Shown here: positions 15,503 to 23,443 of the stretch, piece by piece
How positions within the stretch are numbered: the first letter of the stretch is position 1
Layout of the letters: each line of letters opens with the position of its first letter
NCBI GenBank assembly: GCA_031279255.1
Contig: JAITIW010000031.1
Location: forward strand, 1-35,159
Direction of reading: 5' to 3'
Length of the DNA: 35,159 nt
Source: Puniceicoccales bacterium
Lineage (GTDB): Bacteria > Verrucomicrobiota > Verrucomicrobiia > Opitutales > JAIRLG01
Made by a program: the position numbers and the translations under genes
The notes under the pieces: model-generated
What the model was told of the DNA's origin: nothing
The model's database searches: none
Seen by the model: only the letters and a program-made list of their open reading frames with translations

Positions 15503-16420
15503 TCACACCCACGTCGCCATTTCGTCTCCCATAAAGGCATAGGTCTCCATACCCATTCGGGAATATTTTATCAGGTCATCGGCGAATTGTACCTTGTTTT
15601 TTTCAAAAAGGAGCACTACGGTCGAACCACCAAAACGGAAATAGCCCTTCTCGTCTCCTTTTAAATATTTTGTATTGAAACGAAATGCCTGTTGGATGCT
15701 TCCGACACACGTAGCGCCGATTTCCAGCATGAGAATATTTCCTAAAGGATGTGCGAGCAAGGTCCTTATGCGCTTATTTTCAAAAAAAATTGATACGCAT
15801 TGGCGAGTCGCAAGCGGATTAACAGAAGCATAGCGTCCTCGAATTTCATAAGGATTTTTGGCCAATACGTCACAGGGGAAATGAAATCGATGATAATCCA
15901 CCGGACTGAGCCGTGAGATCAGCATACTTCCATCACCAAAGCGTTCGGCCAATTCTCGATCTTGGAGAAAGGAATTTATTTGAAAAGCTTGCCCTTTAAC
16001 GAAAAATATGGGGAAGTTTTTTAGCGATTCCACGACGAGATGCCGTCCGTCACAGGGAAAAACGACTTGATTATCCTTGGCCGCAATGGGACGAAATTCT
16101 CTCTTAATCCGCCGTGAAAAAAATTCATCAAACGATCGATATTCGGAAAATTTTTTTTCAAAAATCTCGGCATTAATCCCGTATTTCTTCACAAAAGTAT
16201 CGATATAGCCACGACTCCAAAAGCGACGCATCCACCAGCCTACGCAGGACGAAAAAAACTTTTTTGATAAAAATTTACGCTCGAAGAAACGACCGGATGG
16301 CTTTTGATAAAGCCATCGCAGGAAGCGTTCTCCCCAAGCGGATTCCTCTTCTATCGATTGCGAATAGCGGTTATAAATGCGAATAGGATCCATAAACTCC
16401 AAATCAATACCTGACTTCAT
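15503..16420 (-). CDS. psd: Phosphatidylserine decarboxylase proenzyme
   Basis: Makes phosphatidylethanolamine from phosphatidylserine; membrane-associated, matured by self-cleavage to a pyruvoyl enzyme. From ATG 16420 it is 305 aa, in the size range of the larger (type II, Chlamydia-like) enzymes. The self-cleavage site is FGGSTVVLLF, with the pyruvoyl-forming Ser266; this is GGST rather than the common LGST. The catalytic Asp124 is in FPCDGRH, and SPVDYHRFHFP provides the conserved His pair (177 and 180). AHPLGNILMLEIGATCVGSI is the conserved substrate region. An in-frame TTG nine codons upstream is possible but less likely. First gene of the minus-strand set with the DJ-1 and OTU genes. 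Confidence 0.96.
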   Translation of the reverse strand: MKSGIDLEFMDPIRIYNRYSQSIEEESAWGERFLRWLYQKPSGRFFERKFLSKKFFSSCVGWWMRRFWSRGYIDTFVKKYGINAEIFEKKFSEYRSFDEFFSRRIKREFRPIAAKDNQVVFPCDGRHLVVESLKNFPIFFVKGQAFQINSFLQDRELAERFGDGSMLISRLSPVDYHRFHFPCDVLAKNPYEIRGRYASVNPLATRQCVSIFFENKRIRTLLAHPLGNILMLEIGATCVGSIQQAFRFNTKYLKGDEKGYFRFGGSTVVLLFEKNKVQFADDLIKYSRMGMETYAFMGDEMATWV

Positions 16421-16510
16421 AGTAAAAATTTTCCCCAGATAAAGCAAAATTCCATTTACGGAACTTGTCGTTCGCCCTTCAATCGTTTTACTACTTAGTG
16501 ATTTTTAGCT

Positions 16511-18499
16511 ATGCATTTCGTCATTTCGCTTACGTTGGCCATATTATTGATGGTAATTTATACCTTCTTGTTATGGGAAAAATCTTTTCCGCATAAAAAA
16601 ATCTACGGCCTATTTTCTCTCCTGTTGATATTCCTAGCAGCTACGCTTGCGCATCATCTCTCGCCACTCATACTTGGATTCTACTTATTGTTCCTACTGC
16701 TATCGATAAGCTACTGGGGCTATGGAGACGGCAGTGATCTCGTCTTTCAAATACTCGCAAATTGGTTAACGGGTATTGGCCTCCTCCAGGTAAGTTATTG
16801 GGATCTCCAGTGGGATTCCTCGGTATTTCACTTGTTAATATCATGCCTAGCCTATGCCCTACTGCTAGGACTTTTCCCTTTTCACGGATGGTTCCAACTC
16901 TTCTGCGAACGAGCACCGTTTTCAGCTTGCATGACCTATTTGCTGTTGGTTCAGCCTCACCTAATCCACGCCATAAGTAGTTGTTCATCATCATCCACAT
17001 TTATGAGCTGGTTCATAGCCATTGGCGGCGCATTTTATGGCCTTTATTTCGGATTACTCGCCTTCCGAGAAGAATCTCTTTTAGGTTCTATAGCCTACTT
17101 TTTTTTAGCTCAAAATGGCCTCTATTTGCTTTACGCCCCCTTTGTGACTTTACCCGAATACTTCCTATGGGGCTTAGGATTAAGTCACGGAGTTCTCTAC
17201 TATTTCGCTCAAAAAGAAGAAAGCGGCCCTGAGCACTACCACTATAGAATGCGTGCCTTATATCCTTATCTCATCGTCTATACCTTATGCTTTACCGGGC
17301 TCCTCTCACTTCTGCTCTACGTACAGGGATTTTTGGCCAAAATTCATGGCATACTCGTCATTTCAGGCATCCTGATAACAGCTATTTCTGGCACATTTCT
17401 TTTCCAATGGTGGCATTGTCTGCGCAGAAATTTTTATAAAATCCCAAAACCTTCATCGGCGCTCCATGAGATGTCATCTCTGTTCTATCTTGTTCCTTAT
17501 GGAATCTTTCAGATTGGGGAAATTTTCCACGATCCATCGTGCCGCCACATGATGATGCTCATCATCGCAGCCGTATCGCTCATTTTCATCTTATGGTGGA
17601 TATTCACTCACTGGATTAAAAATTTAAAATGTCCACGGCGGCCTCGTCGGTGGACAGGCATTCTAATCGCATCGACCTTACTTTTTCTATTTTTTCGGTT
17701 TTATCTGCACCAAAGCTATCTGGGCGTCTTTCATTGGATCACTATTTTGTTCCTCACGGGCCTCTTTCCTTTTCAATTTTTCACCCCTATTTTTTTCGGA
17801 AACAGTTCTTACCGAAGCATCGCCTATGTCTGCATTGGCCTACGAGCCATCGGGCTGTTATTGGTATTCCTATGGTTTCAATCCCCGGAATTATACGACA
17901 GACCCACCATGAATGCGTTTTATTTTTTCCCGGTCGCATCCATCGTGATCGCCTCTATCTTGGCCTTTAAAGCTGATCATTTTAAATATTTTCTTGCCTG
18001 TAATGATGCGCTGGTCAACGGATTTCTAGTCCTCAACTCAACGGTATTTTATTTTCTCCCGCTGCCTGGATTCGGATCCGTCGCTCTGGCGCTTGTGTTG
18101 GTCCTATTCATTGTCTCCGGATTAAGAAATACGACAGAAGAAGCGAACTACGAAGCAGATTTTTTAGCATTGTTTCATTCTCGACCTTGTTTAGCCATTA
18201 TCTGGACAGTTGGCCTCCTCTTTCTCTCCGGTATCTTTCCCATCGGCCATTCTTGGCAATGGCGACTTCTTTCTATCTTTTACGCACGCCATCAGTGGTG
18301 GATTCTATGGCCTTCACTGATCGCCATGGTTCTGGCCTCTTGTGCCTATTGGCGTTGGATTCACGCCGCCATGAAATATCCTCATACGGAAGAAATGCGA
18401 TCACCAATATTCCCAAGCAGGCCTCTGCAAACCCTATTGGCCCTTGCCATTAGCCTACTGCTGTGCCTATCGTGGATTTTCCCTTTTTATGAACCTTGA
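16511..18499 (+). CDS. Complex I antiporter-like membrane protein
   Basis: A very hydrophobic 662 aa protein with many membrane helices. LFPFHGWFQLFCERAPFSACMT (split about residues 119-140) resembles the PLHxWLPxAxxxAP signature of NuoL/M/N and Mrp-type antiporter subunits. A second pair of segments, GLFPFQFFTPIFFG and GIFPIGHSWQW, resembles the repeated discontinuous-helix regions. The key charged residues of working antiporters are not obvious, so it is a divergent or degenerate relative. No other nuo or mrp gene lies beside it. It overlaps the rluD start by 11 nt, suggesting coupling. Possible roles are an ion-translocating accessory subunit or an orphan of a respiratory complex; I would not go further. 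Confidence 0.6.
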   Translation: MHFVISLTLAILLMVIYTFLLWEKSFPHKKIYGLFSLLLIFLAATLAHHLSPLILGFYLLFLLLSISYWGYGDGSDLVFQILANWLTGIGLLQVSYWDLQWDSSVFHLLISCLAYALLLGLFPFHGWFQLFCERAPFSACMTYLLLVQPHLIHAISSCSSSSTFMSWFIAIGGAFYGLYFGLLAFREESLLGSIAYFFLAQNGLYLLYAPFVTLPEYFLWGLGLSHGVLYYFAQKEESGPEHYHYRMRALYPYLIVYTLCFTGLLSLLLYVQGFLAKIHGILVISGILITAISGTFLFQWWHCLRRNFYKIPKPSSALHEMSSLFYLVPYGIFQIGEIFHDPSCRHMMMLIIAAVSLIFILWWIFTHWIKNLKCPRRPRRWTGILIASTLLFLFFRFYLHQSYLGVFHWITILFLTGLFPFQFFTPIFFGNSSYRSIAYVCIGLRAIGLLLVFLWFQSPELYDRPTMNAFYFFPVASIVIASILAFKADHFKYFLACNDALVNGFLVLNSTVFYFLPLPGFGSVALALVLVLFIVSGLRNTTEEANYEADFLALFHSRPCLAIIWTVGLLFLSGIFPIGHSWQWRLLSIFYARHQWWILWPSLIAMVLASCAYWRWIHAAMKYPHTEEMRSPIFPSRPLQTLLALAISLLLCLSWIFPFYEP

Positions 18500-19448
18500 A
18501 GAGGAAGACCTTCCCAACCACATTGAAGTTCCTCCATCACTCTCGGGAGAACGAGCGGATAAAATTTTAGCGGCTCACTTCCCTAACATTTCCCGCAGCA
18601 AACTTCAAATATTTTTTAAAGAAGGAAAAGTATACGGCGAAAAATTTCCCATCGCTGCCAAAGAACGCCTAGGGGCAGGAAAAACTCTAGAGCTCAAATG
18701 GAATGACTCCCAGAACAAAAATTTTACCGCCTTAACGCCTGCCATTCCCTTGAAAATCCTTTTTGAAGACGAAGATATTTTGGTCATCGACAAAGCACCT
18801 GGCTGCGTCGTTCACAGCGGAAACGGAGTTCACGAACCCACTCTGACGGAAATCATCCTGTCGCACGGCATAGCTCTGAGTGTTTTAGGCGGTTCGGATC
18901 GTCCCGGTATCGTCCATCGGCTGGATAAAGAAACATCAGGAACCATGGTATTGGCCAAAACAGATTTGGCTCACCAGGTGCTCACAGAAGCTTTCTCATC
19001 GCGAAATGTCCAAAAAGTCTATCATGCTCTCGTGAGAGGCGTTCCAAGCATTCCTTCCGGAAGTATTCAGGAAGCCATCGCACGCCATCCCATTCATCGG
19101 ACGCGTATGCACACTCATACGGATGGCCGATCCGCGCGCTCCGATTGGAAAATTTTAGAAACTTTTGGGGAAAACTATAGCTATTTACAGGTCCAGATTT
19201 TCACCGGAAGAACGCATCAAATTCGCGTCCACATGAAACATTTAGGATTTCCTATTTTAGGCGATAAAACCTATGGGTATCGCCACTATGCTGCAGATCC
19301 CTGTTCTTTCGACCGGGTTATGCTTCACGCCTACCAGCTCCAGGTTCCTCACCCGAGAAGTCATCAGACCATGATCTTCTGCGCCCCACTGGCCGAAGAT
19401 TTTCAAAAAAAGTTGGATTTCCTAAAATCTTATTTTCATCATTCCTAA
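18489..19448 (+). CDS. RluD-family ribosomal RNA pseudouridine synthase
   Basis: Isomerises uridine to pseudouridine in rRNA (RluA/RluD family). From ATG 18489 the protein is 319 aa. An S4 RNA-binding domain occupies about residues 10-75 (GERADKILAAHFPNISRSKL). The catalytic domain has DILVIDKAPGCVVHSGNG and then the active-site GIVHRLDKETSG with Asp146. GRTHQIRVHMKHLGFPILGDKTYG is also intact. The start overlaps the end of the antiporter-like gene by 11 nt. Presence of S4 fits RluD or RluC; I cannot decide the target position. Confidence 0.93.
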   Translation: MNLEEEDLPNHIEVPPSLSGERADKILAAHFPNISRSKLQIFFKEGKVYGEKFPIAAKERLGAGKTLELKWNDSQNKNFTALTPAIPLKILFEDEDILVIDKAPGCVVHSGNGVHEPTLTEIILSHGIALSVLGGSDRPGIVHRLDKETSGTMVLAKTDLAHQVLTEAFSSRNVQKVYHALVRGVPSIPSGSIQEAIARHPIHRTRMHTHTDGRSARSDWKILETFGENYSYLQVQIFTGRTHQIRVHMKHLGFPILGDKTYGYRHYAADPCSFDRVMLHAYQLQVPHPRSHQTMIFCAPLAEDFQKKLDFLKSYFHHS

Positions 19449-19464
19449 GAGTCATACTTTTGCC

Positions 19465-20139
19465 ATGCCCCAAAATACCGAAGTGCCATCCGTAATGCAT
19501 TCTTCCATACCGCCGACAAATGTTTCTGAACGCAGCGCCATCGTCCTGAAATGGCTCCAGAAGCTTTTTCCACAACCGGAAGTTTCGTTACGTCACCACA
19601 ATGCCTTTACCTTTCTTGTCGCTGTCATCCTCTCGGCCCAATGCCGCGACGAACGGGTGAACCAAGTCACAGCACAGCTTTTTGCCCAAGCAGACTCACC
19701 TGAAAAACTTCATCAAATGCCCATCGAAGTGCTAGAGACGCTGATCCATCCTTGCGGATTGTTCCGTCATAAGGCGAAGTTTCTCAAACAATTGGCCGAA
19801 ATATTAGTCCGACAACACCAGGGGCAAGTGCCTTCTTCGCTAAAAGATTTGGAAAATCTTCCTGGCGTGGGACACAAGACAGCTTCCGTTATGGTCAGTC
19901 AATATTTTCACAAAAATGCCTTTCCGGTGGATACGCATATTCATCGCTGCGCTCGACGCTGGGGATTGAGTAATGGCCAAAATGTACACCAGACGGAAAA
20001 AGATCTGTGTTCACTTTATCCTTCAAAATTATGGCGAACGCTGCATGTTCAAATCATCCTCTATGCCCGAAAATATTGCCCCGCCAGAGGACATAAAGAG
20101 GAACAATGTCCTATTTGTCGGGAATTAAATTCTACTTAA
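19465..20139 (+). CDS. nth: Endonuclease III, DNA glycosylase/AP lyase
   Basis: Removes oxidised pyrimidines and cleaves abasic sites in base excision repair. The 224 aa length is normal. VILSAQCRDERVNQVT opens the HhH-GPD fold. The helix-hairpin-helix is LPGVGHKTA with catalytic Lys138, and PVDTHIHR has catalytic Asp156. The C-terminal Fe-S region is unusual: Cys205, Cys215 and Cys218 are present with spacing x9 and x2 (usual x6 and x2), and the protein ends six residues later with no fourth Cys. It starts 16 nt after rluD on the same strand. Function as a glycosylase is confident; cluster binding is doubtful. Confidence 0.95.
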   Translation: MPQNTEVPSVMHSSIPPTNVSERSAIVLKWLQKLFPQPEVSLRHHNAFTFLVAVILSAQCRDERVNQVTAQLFAQADSPEKLHQMPIEVLETLIHPCGLFRHKAKFLKQLAEILVRQHQGQVPSSLKDLENLPGVGHKTASVMVSQYFHKNAFPVDTHIHRCARRWGLSNGQNVHQTEKDLCSLYPSKLWRTLHVQIILYARKYCPARGHKEEQCPICRELNST

Positions 20140-20141
20140 CG

Positions 20142-20156
20142 GAAGTCTCAGACTTC
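20142..20156 (+). other. Short hairpin after nth
   Basis: GAAGTC (20142-20147) pairs with GACTTC (20151-20156) around TCA, just after the nth stop. There is no U-run, so it is a weak terminator candidate. Confidence 0.35.
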
Positions 20157-20180
20157 TTGAAATCCCAAACTTTTTGAAAC

Positions 20181-20212
20181 CTTAAATTTTCTCGATCATG
20201 GGAAAATTTAAG
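20181..20212. other. Inverted repeat downstream of nth
   Basis: CTTAAATTTT (20181-20190) and AAAATTTAAG (20203-20212) are perfect 10-bp arms with a 12-nt spacer. It lies between nth and the cloverleaf repeat. It could be a terminator or a protein site; I see no way to decide. Confidence 0.45.
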
Positions 20213-20262
20213 CATTTTGGTATCATCTTCGATGGAGGCTCTCGACTTTCCTTTCAGTCACT

Positions 20263-20370
20263 TTCCCCGCCTTTGAGCCCTTCGGGCTCTAGGCCCGCTG
20301 CGCGGGCCTGCGTTTTGGGAAAAATAAAAGCTGAAAGCCTTTATTTTTCCCAAAACGCAAAGGCGGGGAA
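20263..20370 (+). repeat. Cloverleaf palindromic repeat, copy A
   Basis: A 108-bp element between nth and the CrtI-like gene. The ends pair (TTCCCCGCCTTTG with CAAAGGCGGGGAA). Hairpin 1 is GAGCCC/GGGCTC (20275-20289), and hairpin 2 is GGCCCGC/GCGGGCC (20292-20308). Hairpin 3 is a long third arm (20309-20359) that pairs over about 20 bp from TGCGTTTTGGG to CCCAAAACGCA. Together they fold as an outer stem with three arms. Three further copies lie at 25395, 29775 and 33442. The third arm shares little sequence with that of copy B yet is perfectly paired here. Confidence 0.9.
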
Positions 20371-20478
20371 TAAACAAAACAAGCCATCTCTAAACCAAAG
20401 AACATCGACCATTTCCAGCCAACTGATATACCTTTACGCTTGCCCTATCCATGGTCTTTTCTTCATCTCTATCCTAGC

Positions 20479-21906
20479 ATGCATTCACCTTTAGAAAACC
20501 TAAAACCATCCTACGACATCGTCGTTATCGGGAGCGGTCTCGGAGGCTTAACAGCCGCCAATTACCTCGGTAAATTGGGATACAATGTCCTTATTCTCGA
20601 ACAACATTACCAATTGGGTGGTCTAGCGACTTGGTTTAGACGAAAAGGAGGGCATATTTTTGACGTTTCACTTCATGGATTTCCCGTCGGTATGATAAAA
20701 TCTTGCCGCAAATATTGGTCCCAAGACATTGCCGACGCCATCGTTCCGCTAAGGCGCATCCGCTTCATAAATCCTCAATTTACGCTCGAAACTTCTTTCA
20801 CTCGAGAGGATTTTTCAAAAATCCTTGTCGAACATTTCAAGGTTTCGGGAAACACAGTGGAGGCCTTTTTCGAAAAACTTCGGCAGATGAATTTCTATGA
20901 TAATTCTCAGGAAAGCATCCGCGATATTTTTGAAAAAAATTTCCCTCACCGGGATGATATCCACCGCTTTCTACTGGAGCCCATCGCCTATGCCAATGGA
21001 TCGACTCTGGACGATCCCGCCATCAGTTACGGCATCGTCTTTTCGAATTTCATGAACCAAGGGGTCTATACCTTCGAAGGCGGGACAGATCGCCTCATTG
21101 AAAACATGACGAAAGAATTAATTTCTCATGGAGTGGATATCCGGACAAGCTGCCGCGTAGAGGAAATTTTATTGGATAAGATATCTTCCGACCCACCACC
21201 TTCCGTGATAGGTGTCCGCGTTGGTGATACTTTTATACCTTGCAAAGCGGTCATCTCCAATGCCAATGTCCTAAAAACGCTGGAACACTACCTTCATCCT
21301 ACGGCCTTTAAAAATACCTTAGAGGCCCAATGTCAACCGGTACGCATCAACACGAGTTCCTGCCAAGTTTACCTCGGCATAAAACCCGATGAAAGTATTT
21401 CCGACATCGGAGATCTCATCTTTTACTCCGAAAATCAGCATTTCGACAGTTCCGAATTATTGGATTTCCGCACCTCAAGCCGAACATTTTCGATCTACTA
21501 CCCCAAAACACGGCCGCAAAACAAACCTCGCTACAGCATCGTGGCTTCCATGAATGCCCGGTGGGAAGATTGGGATGCCCTGGATGAAGTTTCCTATAAA
21601 AAGGAAAAGGAACGCATTATAGAAGATAGCATCATAGCCCTTGAAAAACTTATTCCTGATATTCGCATGAAAATTGACTGGAAAGAAGCCGCCACACCGA
21701 AGACATTCCACCGCTATACCGGTCACCCCAAAGGGACTTCTTTCGGAACGAAATTCGAAGGTCTTGATATTTCCATGCGTTTGTCGGAATATATCCACGG
21801 GCTCTATCATACCGGTTCCGTCGGAATCATCATGTCGGGGTGGCTTGGGGCCATGAATTATGGAGTCATAACGGCCCACAAAGTCGCAAGCGCGCTTCGT
21901 GTTTAA
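20479..21906 (+). CDS. CrtI/CrtISO-like FAD-dependent oxidoreductase
   Basis: A 475 aa flavoprotein of the phytoene desaturase/carotenoid isomerase superfamily. The FAD-binding Rossmann motif VVIGSGLGGLTAANYLGKLG is at about residues 14-33, followed by ILEQHYQLGGLATWFRRKG, the second FAD motif. A TFEGGTDRLIENM segment (about 210) and VISNANVLKTL are typical of the superfamily. The C-terminal FAD contact is HTGSVGIIMSGWLGAMNYG. Such enzymes isomerise or desaturate polyenes or retinoids; no other carotenoid gene is visible, so the substrate is unknown. The ATG at 20479 starts right before the Rossmann strand; an in-frame TTG at 20440 is less likely. No strong ribosome binding site. Confidence 0.85.
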   Translation: MHSPLENLKPSYDIVVIGSGLGGLTAANYLGKLGYNVLILEQHYQLGGLATWFRRKGGHIFDVSLHGFPVGMIKSCRKYWSQDIADAIVPLRRIRFINPQFTLETSFTREDFSKILVEHFKVSGNTVEAFFEKLRQMNFYDNSQESIRDIFEKNFPHRDDIHRFLLEPIAYANGSTLDDPAISYGIVFSNFMNQGVYTFEGGTDRLIENMTKELISHGVDIRTSCRVEEILLDKISSDPPPSVIGVRVGDTFIPCKAVISNANVLKTLEHYLHPTAFKNTLEAQCQPVRINTSSCQVYLGIKPDESISDIGDLIFYSENQHFDSSELLDFRTSSRTFSIYYPKTRPQNKPRYSIVASMNARWEDWDALDEVSYKKEKERIIEDSIIALEKLIPDIRMKIDWKEAATPKTFHRYTGHPKGTSFGTKFEGLDISMRLSEYIHGLYHTGSVGIIMSGWLGAMNYGVITAHKVASALRV

Positions 21907-22044
21907 AGTTAAAGCACTCTTTAAGGATTTCACGGCAATTCGCAACTCATGTCGGACATTGATGATCAGGAACTGGATTCTGGTCTAGCTCCAAAATGCC
22001 ATTTTTCTATGCCCTCACTTGGGGATTCTCATACTCGAACGAAC

Positions 22045-22080
22045 AATCCTCATCCTCTGCGTCTCTAAAGGATGAGGATT
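22045..22080. other. Stem-loop with 12-bp perfect arms
   Basis: AATCCTCATCCT (22045-22056) pairs perfectly with AGGATGAGGATT (22069-22080) around a 12-nt loop, about 140 nt after the CrtI-like gene. It is not followed by a U-run, so it may be a structured 3' end or a protein-binding site rather than a classic intrinsic terminator. Confidence 0.55.
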
Positions 22081-22331
22081 TCCGGTTACTGTACAAGGCA
22101 GGTTTCTGTTTCACGGAGTCAGCCTTATGCCGATCTCTCTACAGGCTTTTAACGACATACCCTACCGCATGATGGTTAGCGCATGCCTCGAAACGGCTGT
22201 TGCAGCATTTAAATTTCGTTTGGCTTTTGCGATTTTCTTTTGCAGCATATCCGCTGCGTAAGCATTTTTGGCTGACGTGTATTGTAGAGCCTTATATTCC
22301 CGTTGTAAATAAAAAGGTTTTACGGTGCGAA

Positions 22332-22365
22332 GGGATAAAAAACGGAGAAGAAACACTCCTCCGTT
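22332..22365 (-). terminator. Intrinsic terminator of secreted paralogue 1
   Basis: On the minus strand, AACGGAG (22365-22359) pairs with CTCCGTT (22347-22341), followed by TTTTTATCCC. It lies 27 nt after the stop of the gene at 22392. Confidence 0.8.
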
Positions 22366-22391
22366 ATTGAAAACCCAACGGAATATTTTTA

Positions 22392-23273
22392 CTATTCAGT
22401 GAATACCGGAATCCCTGTATCGGAACTACTTTCGCCAAAAGGATTAGCATCTGCTATTTCCTGCGACCGTTTGGCTTCTCCTAAACTCTCATGAAAACGG
22501 ACTAAATGATGAACAAAGAATAACCGAGCTATATGAATTAGATTTTCCAAAAGTTCTGAATTATAGGTACGGGCACACTTTCCGTATTTTAATTCATACA
22601 GTAATTGGAGATCTAAAAGCATAAAGTAAAGTACCTCGACATGCTCCGGTATCCATCCGAGAGATGTACCAGAAAAAGCAGTACCTTTTTTGCCAAAAAA
22701 ACTGTTCAATAACTCGCATGCAAGCGACTTCTGTCGTTCATCGATATGATAAAATCCCATGTAGGAAACTAAGCTTTGACCATAAGCCTTATGTAAATTG
22801 TTGCCAAAAGGAGTAAACCCTTTCTTTTTTACATCGTATACTACACTCCAAATAGGTCCCCTGAGTGCTGCGATAAATTTCATTAAAGCACCATCTCTTT
22901 TTAAAGAATCCCAAAAATTACCTCCATATTGAAGATGATTTTGGATCCAATTCTGCGCTGTACTCTCTTCCTCCGAAGCTGCCTTCAAAGCGACAGCACT
23001 ATGGCCATCGAGTTCTGCATTCGCCAAAACCGTCCACAATTCGGGAATATTTTTCCAAAATGGCTGTGCTCCCCAAACATTGCCTTTAGGATCAGTTTGT
23101 TCCGGCAATCGCTCTACAAATCCCTTCAATTCATCACCCACCAGCGGCAAAGTAAAGATAATGGATTGAGCGGTGTTCAACCCTTCTCTTTCTTCCTTAA
23201 AAATTCCAGCTTGTAGCGCTGAACTAACTCCGGAGAGGCATAATGCCACACCTATAAGACTTTTTCTTTCCAT
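22392..23273 (-). CDS. Secreted protein of unknown family, paralogue 1
   Basis: 293 aa with a Sec-type signal peptide (MERK, then a hydrophobic stretch SLIGVALCLSGVSSALQA, cut near residue 22). I do not recognise the family. It is clearly homologous to the next gene on the same strand. Shared blocks are QPFWKNIPELW (near 70), RDGALMKFIAALRGPIW (about 126-142), a GNNLHKAYGQSL segment, SFFGKKGTAFSG, PEHVEVLYFMLLDLQLLYE and FFVHHLVRFHESL, ending with NPFGESSSD. The mature part is predicted mainly helical and has no lipobox. It has its own promoter candidate and terminator. A role at the cell surface or in the host is suggested by export and tandem duplication but not shown. Confidence 0.8.
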   Translation of the reverse strand: MERKSLIGVALCLSGVSSALQAGIFKEEREGLNTAQSIIFTLPLVGDELKGFVERLPEQTDPKGNVWGAQPFWKNIPELWTVLANAELDGHSAVALKAASEEESTAQNWIQNHLQYGGNFWDSLKRDGALMKFIAALRGPIWSVVYDVKKKGFTPFGNNLHKAYGQSLVSYMGFYHIDERQKSLACELLNSFFGKKGTAFSGTSLGWIPEHVEVLYFMLLDLQLLYELKYGKCARTYNSELLENLIHIARLFFVHHLVRFHESLGEAKRSQEIADANPFGESSSDTGIPVFTE

Positions 23274-23296
23274 CCTTTATCCCTTTCTATTTTGAT

Positions 23297-23322
23297 TTTG
23301 CTGTCTCAAGCAAGACAGCAAA
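23297..23322. promoter_or_regulatory. Inverted repeat in the leader of paralogue 1
   Basis: TTTGCTGTCT (23297-23306) and AGACAGCAAA (23313-23322) are perfect 10-bp arms with a 6-nt spacer. The repeat lies just downstream of the predicted transcription start and 24 nt before the ATG. It could be an operator for a dimeric regulator or an mRNA 5' hairpin. No U-run follows in either direction, so a terminator is unlikely. Confidence 0.55.
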
Positions 23323-23330
23323 CTTGGTGT

Positions 23331-23359
23331 AGGTTAAAAAAATATTTTATTTTTGTCAA
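23331..23359 (-). promoter_or_regulatory. Promoter candidate of paralogue 1
   Basis: On the minus strand a perfect TTGACA (23359-23354) is followed after 17 nt of A/T-rich sequence by TAACCT (23336-23331). The -10 match is weak; spacing and the -35 are good. Confidence 0.4.
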
Positions 23360-23370
23360 TGACGAGTTTT

Positions 23371-23402
23371 GTAAAAAGAGACAAATTTCAAAAATTTGTC
23401 TC
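23371..23402 (-). terminator. Intrinsic terminator of secreted paralogue 2
   Basis: On the minus strand GAGACAAATTT pairs with AAATTTGTCTC (arms 23402-23392 and 23388-23378, 3-nt loop), followed by TTTTTAC. It lies 41 nt after the stop at 23444, separating the two paralogues into different transcripts. Confidence 0.85.
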
Positions 23403-23443
23403 CTTAGGATTATTTTCGTTGTACCTCAGTTTCAATCGACAGG

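Larger units (their letters stand above)
21907..22391. other. Intergenic stretch without a credible gene
   Basis: 485 bp between the CrtI-like gene and the end of the first secreted paralogue. It holds one clear stem-loop (22045-22080) and the minus-strand terminator at 22332-22365. A 64-codon minus-strand frame starting inside that terminator is not credible as a gene. I see nothing else I can name. Confidence 0.6.

Noticed and set aside
20263-20370. Cloverleaf repeat as an ordinary intrinsic terminator
   Set aside because: There is no U-run after the stems and the structure has three internal hairpins; a role in transcript ends is possible but would not explain the conserved layout.
20198-20494. 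98-codon frame across cloverleaf copy A
   Set aside because: Most of it is the palindromic repeat itself; similar frames across copies C and D show that the repeat opens frames by chance.
22162-22356. 64-codon minus-strand reading frame after secreted paralogue 1
   Set aside because: It begins inside the intrinsic terminator of paralogue 1, has no ribosome site and resembles no protein.
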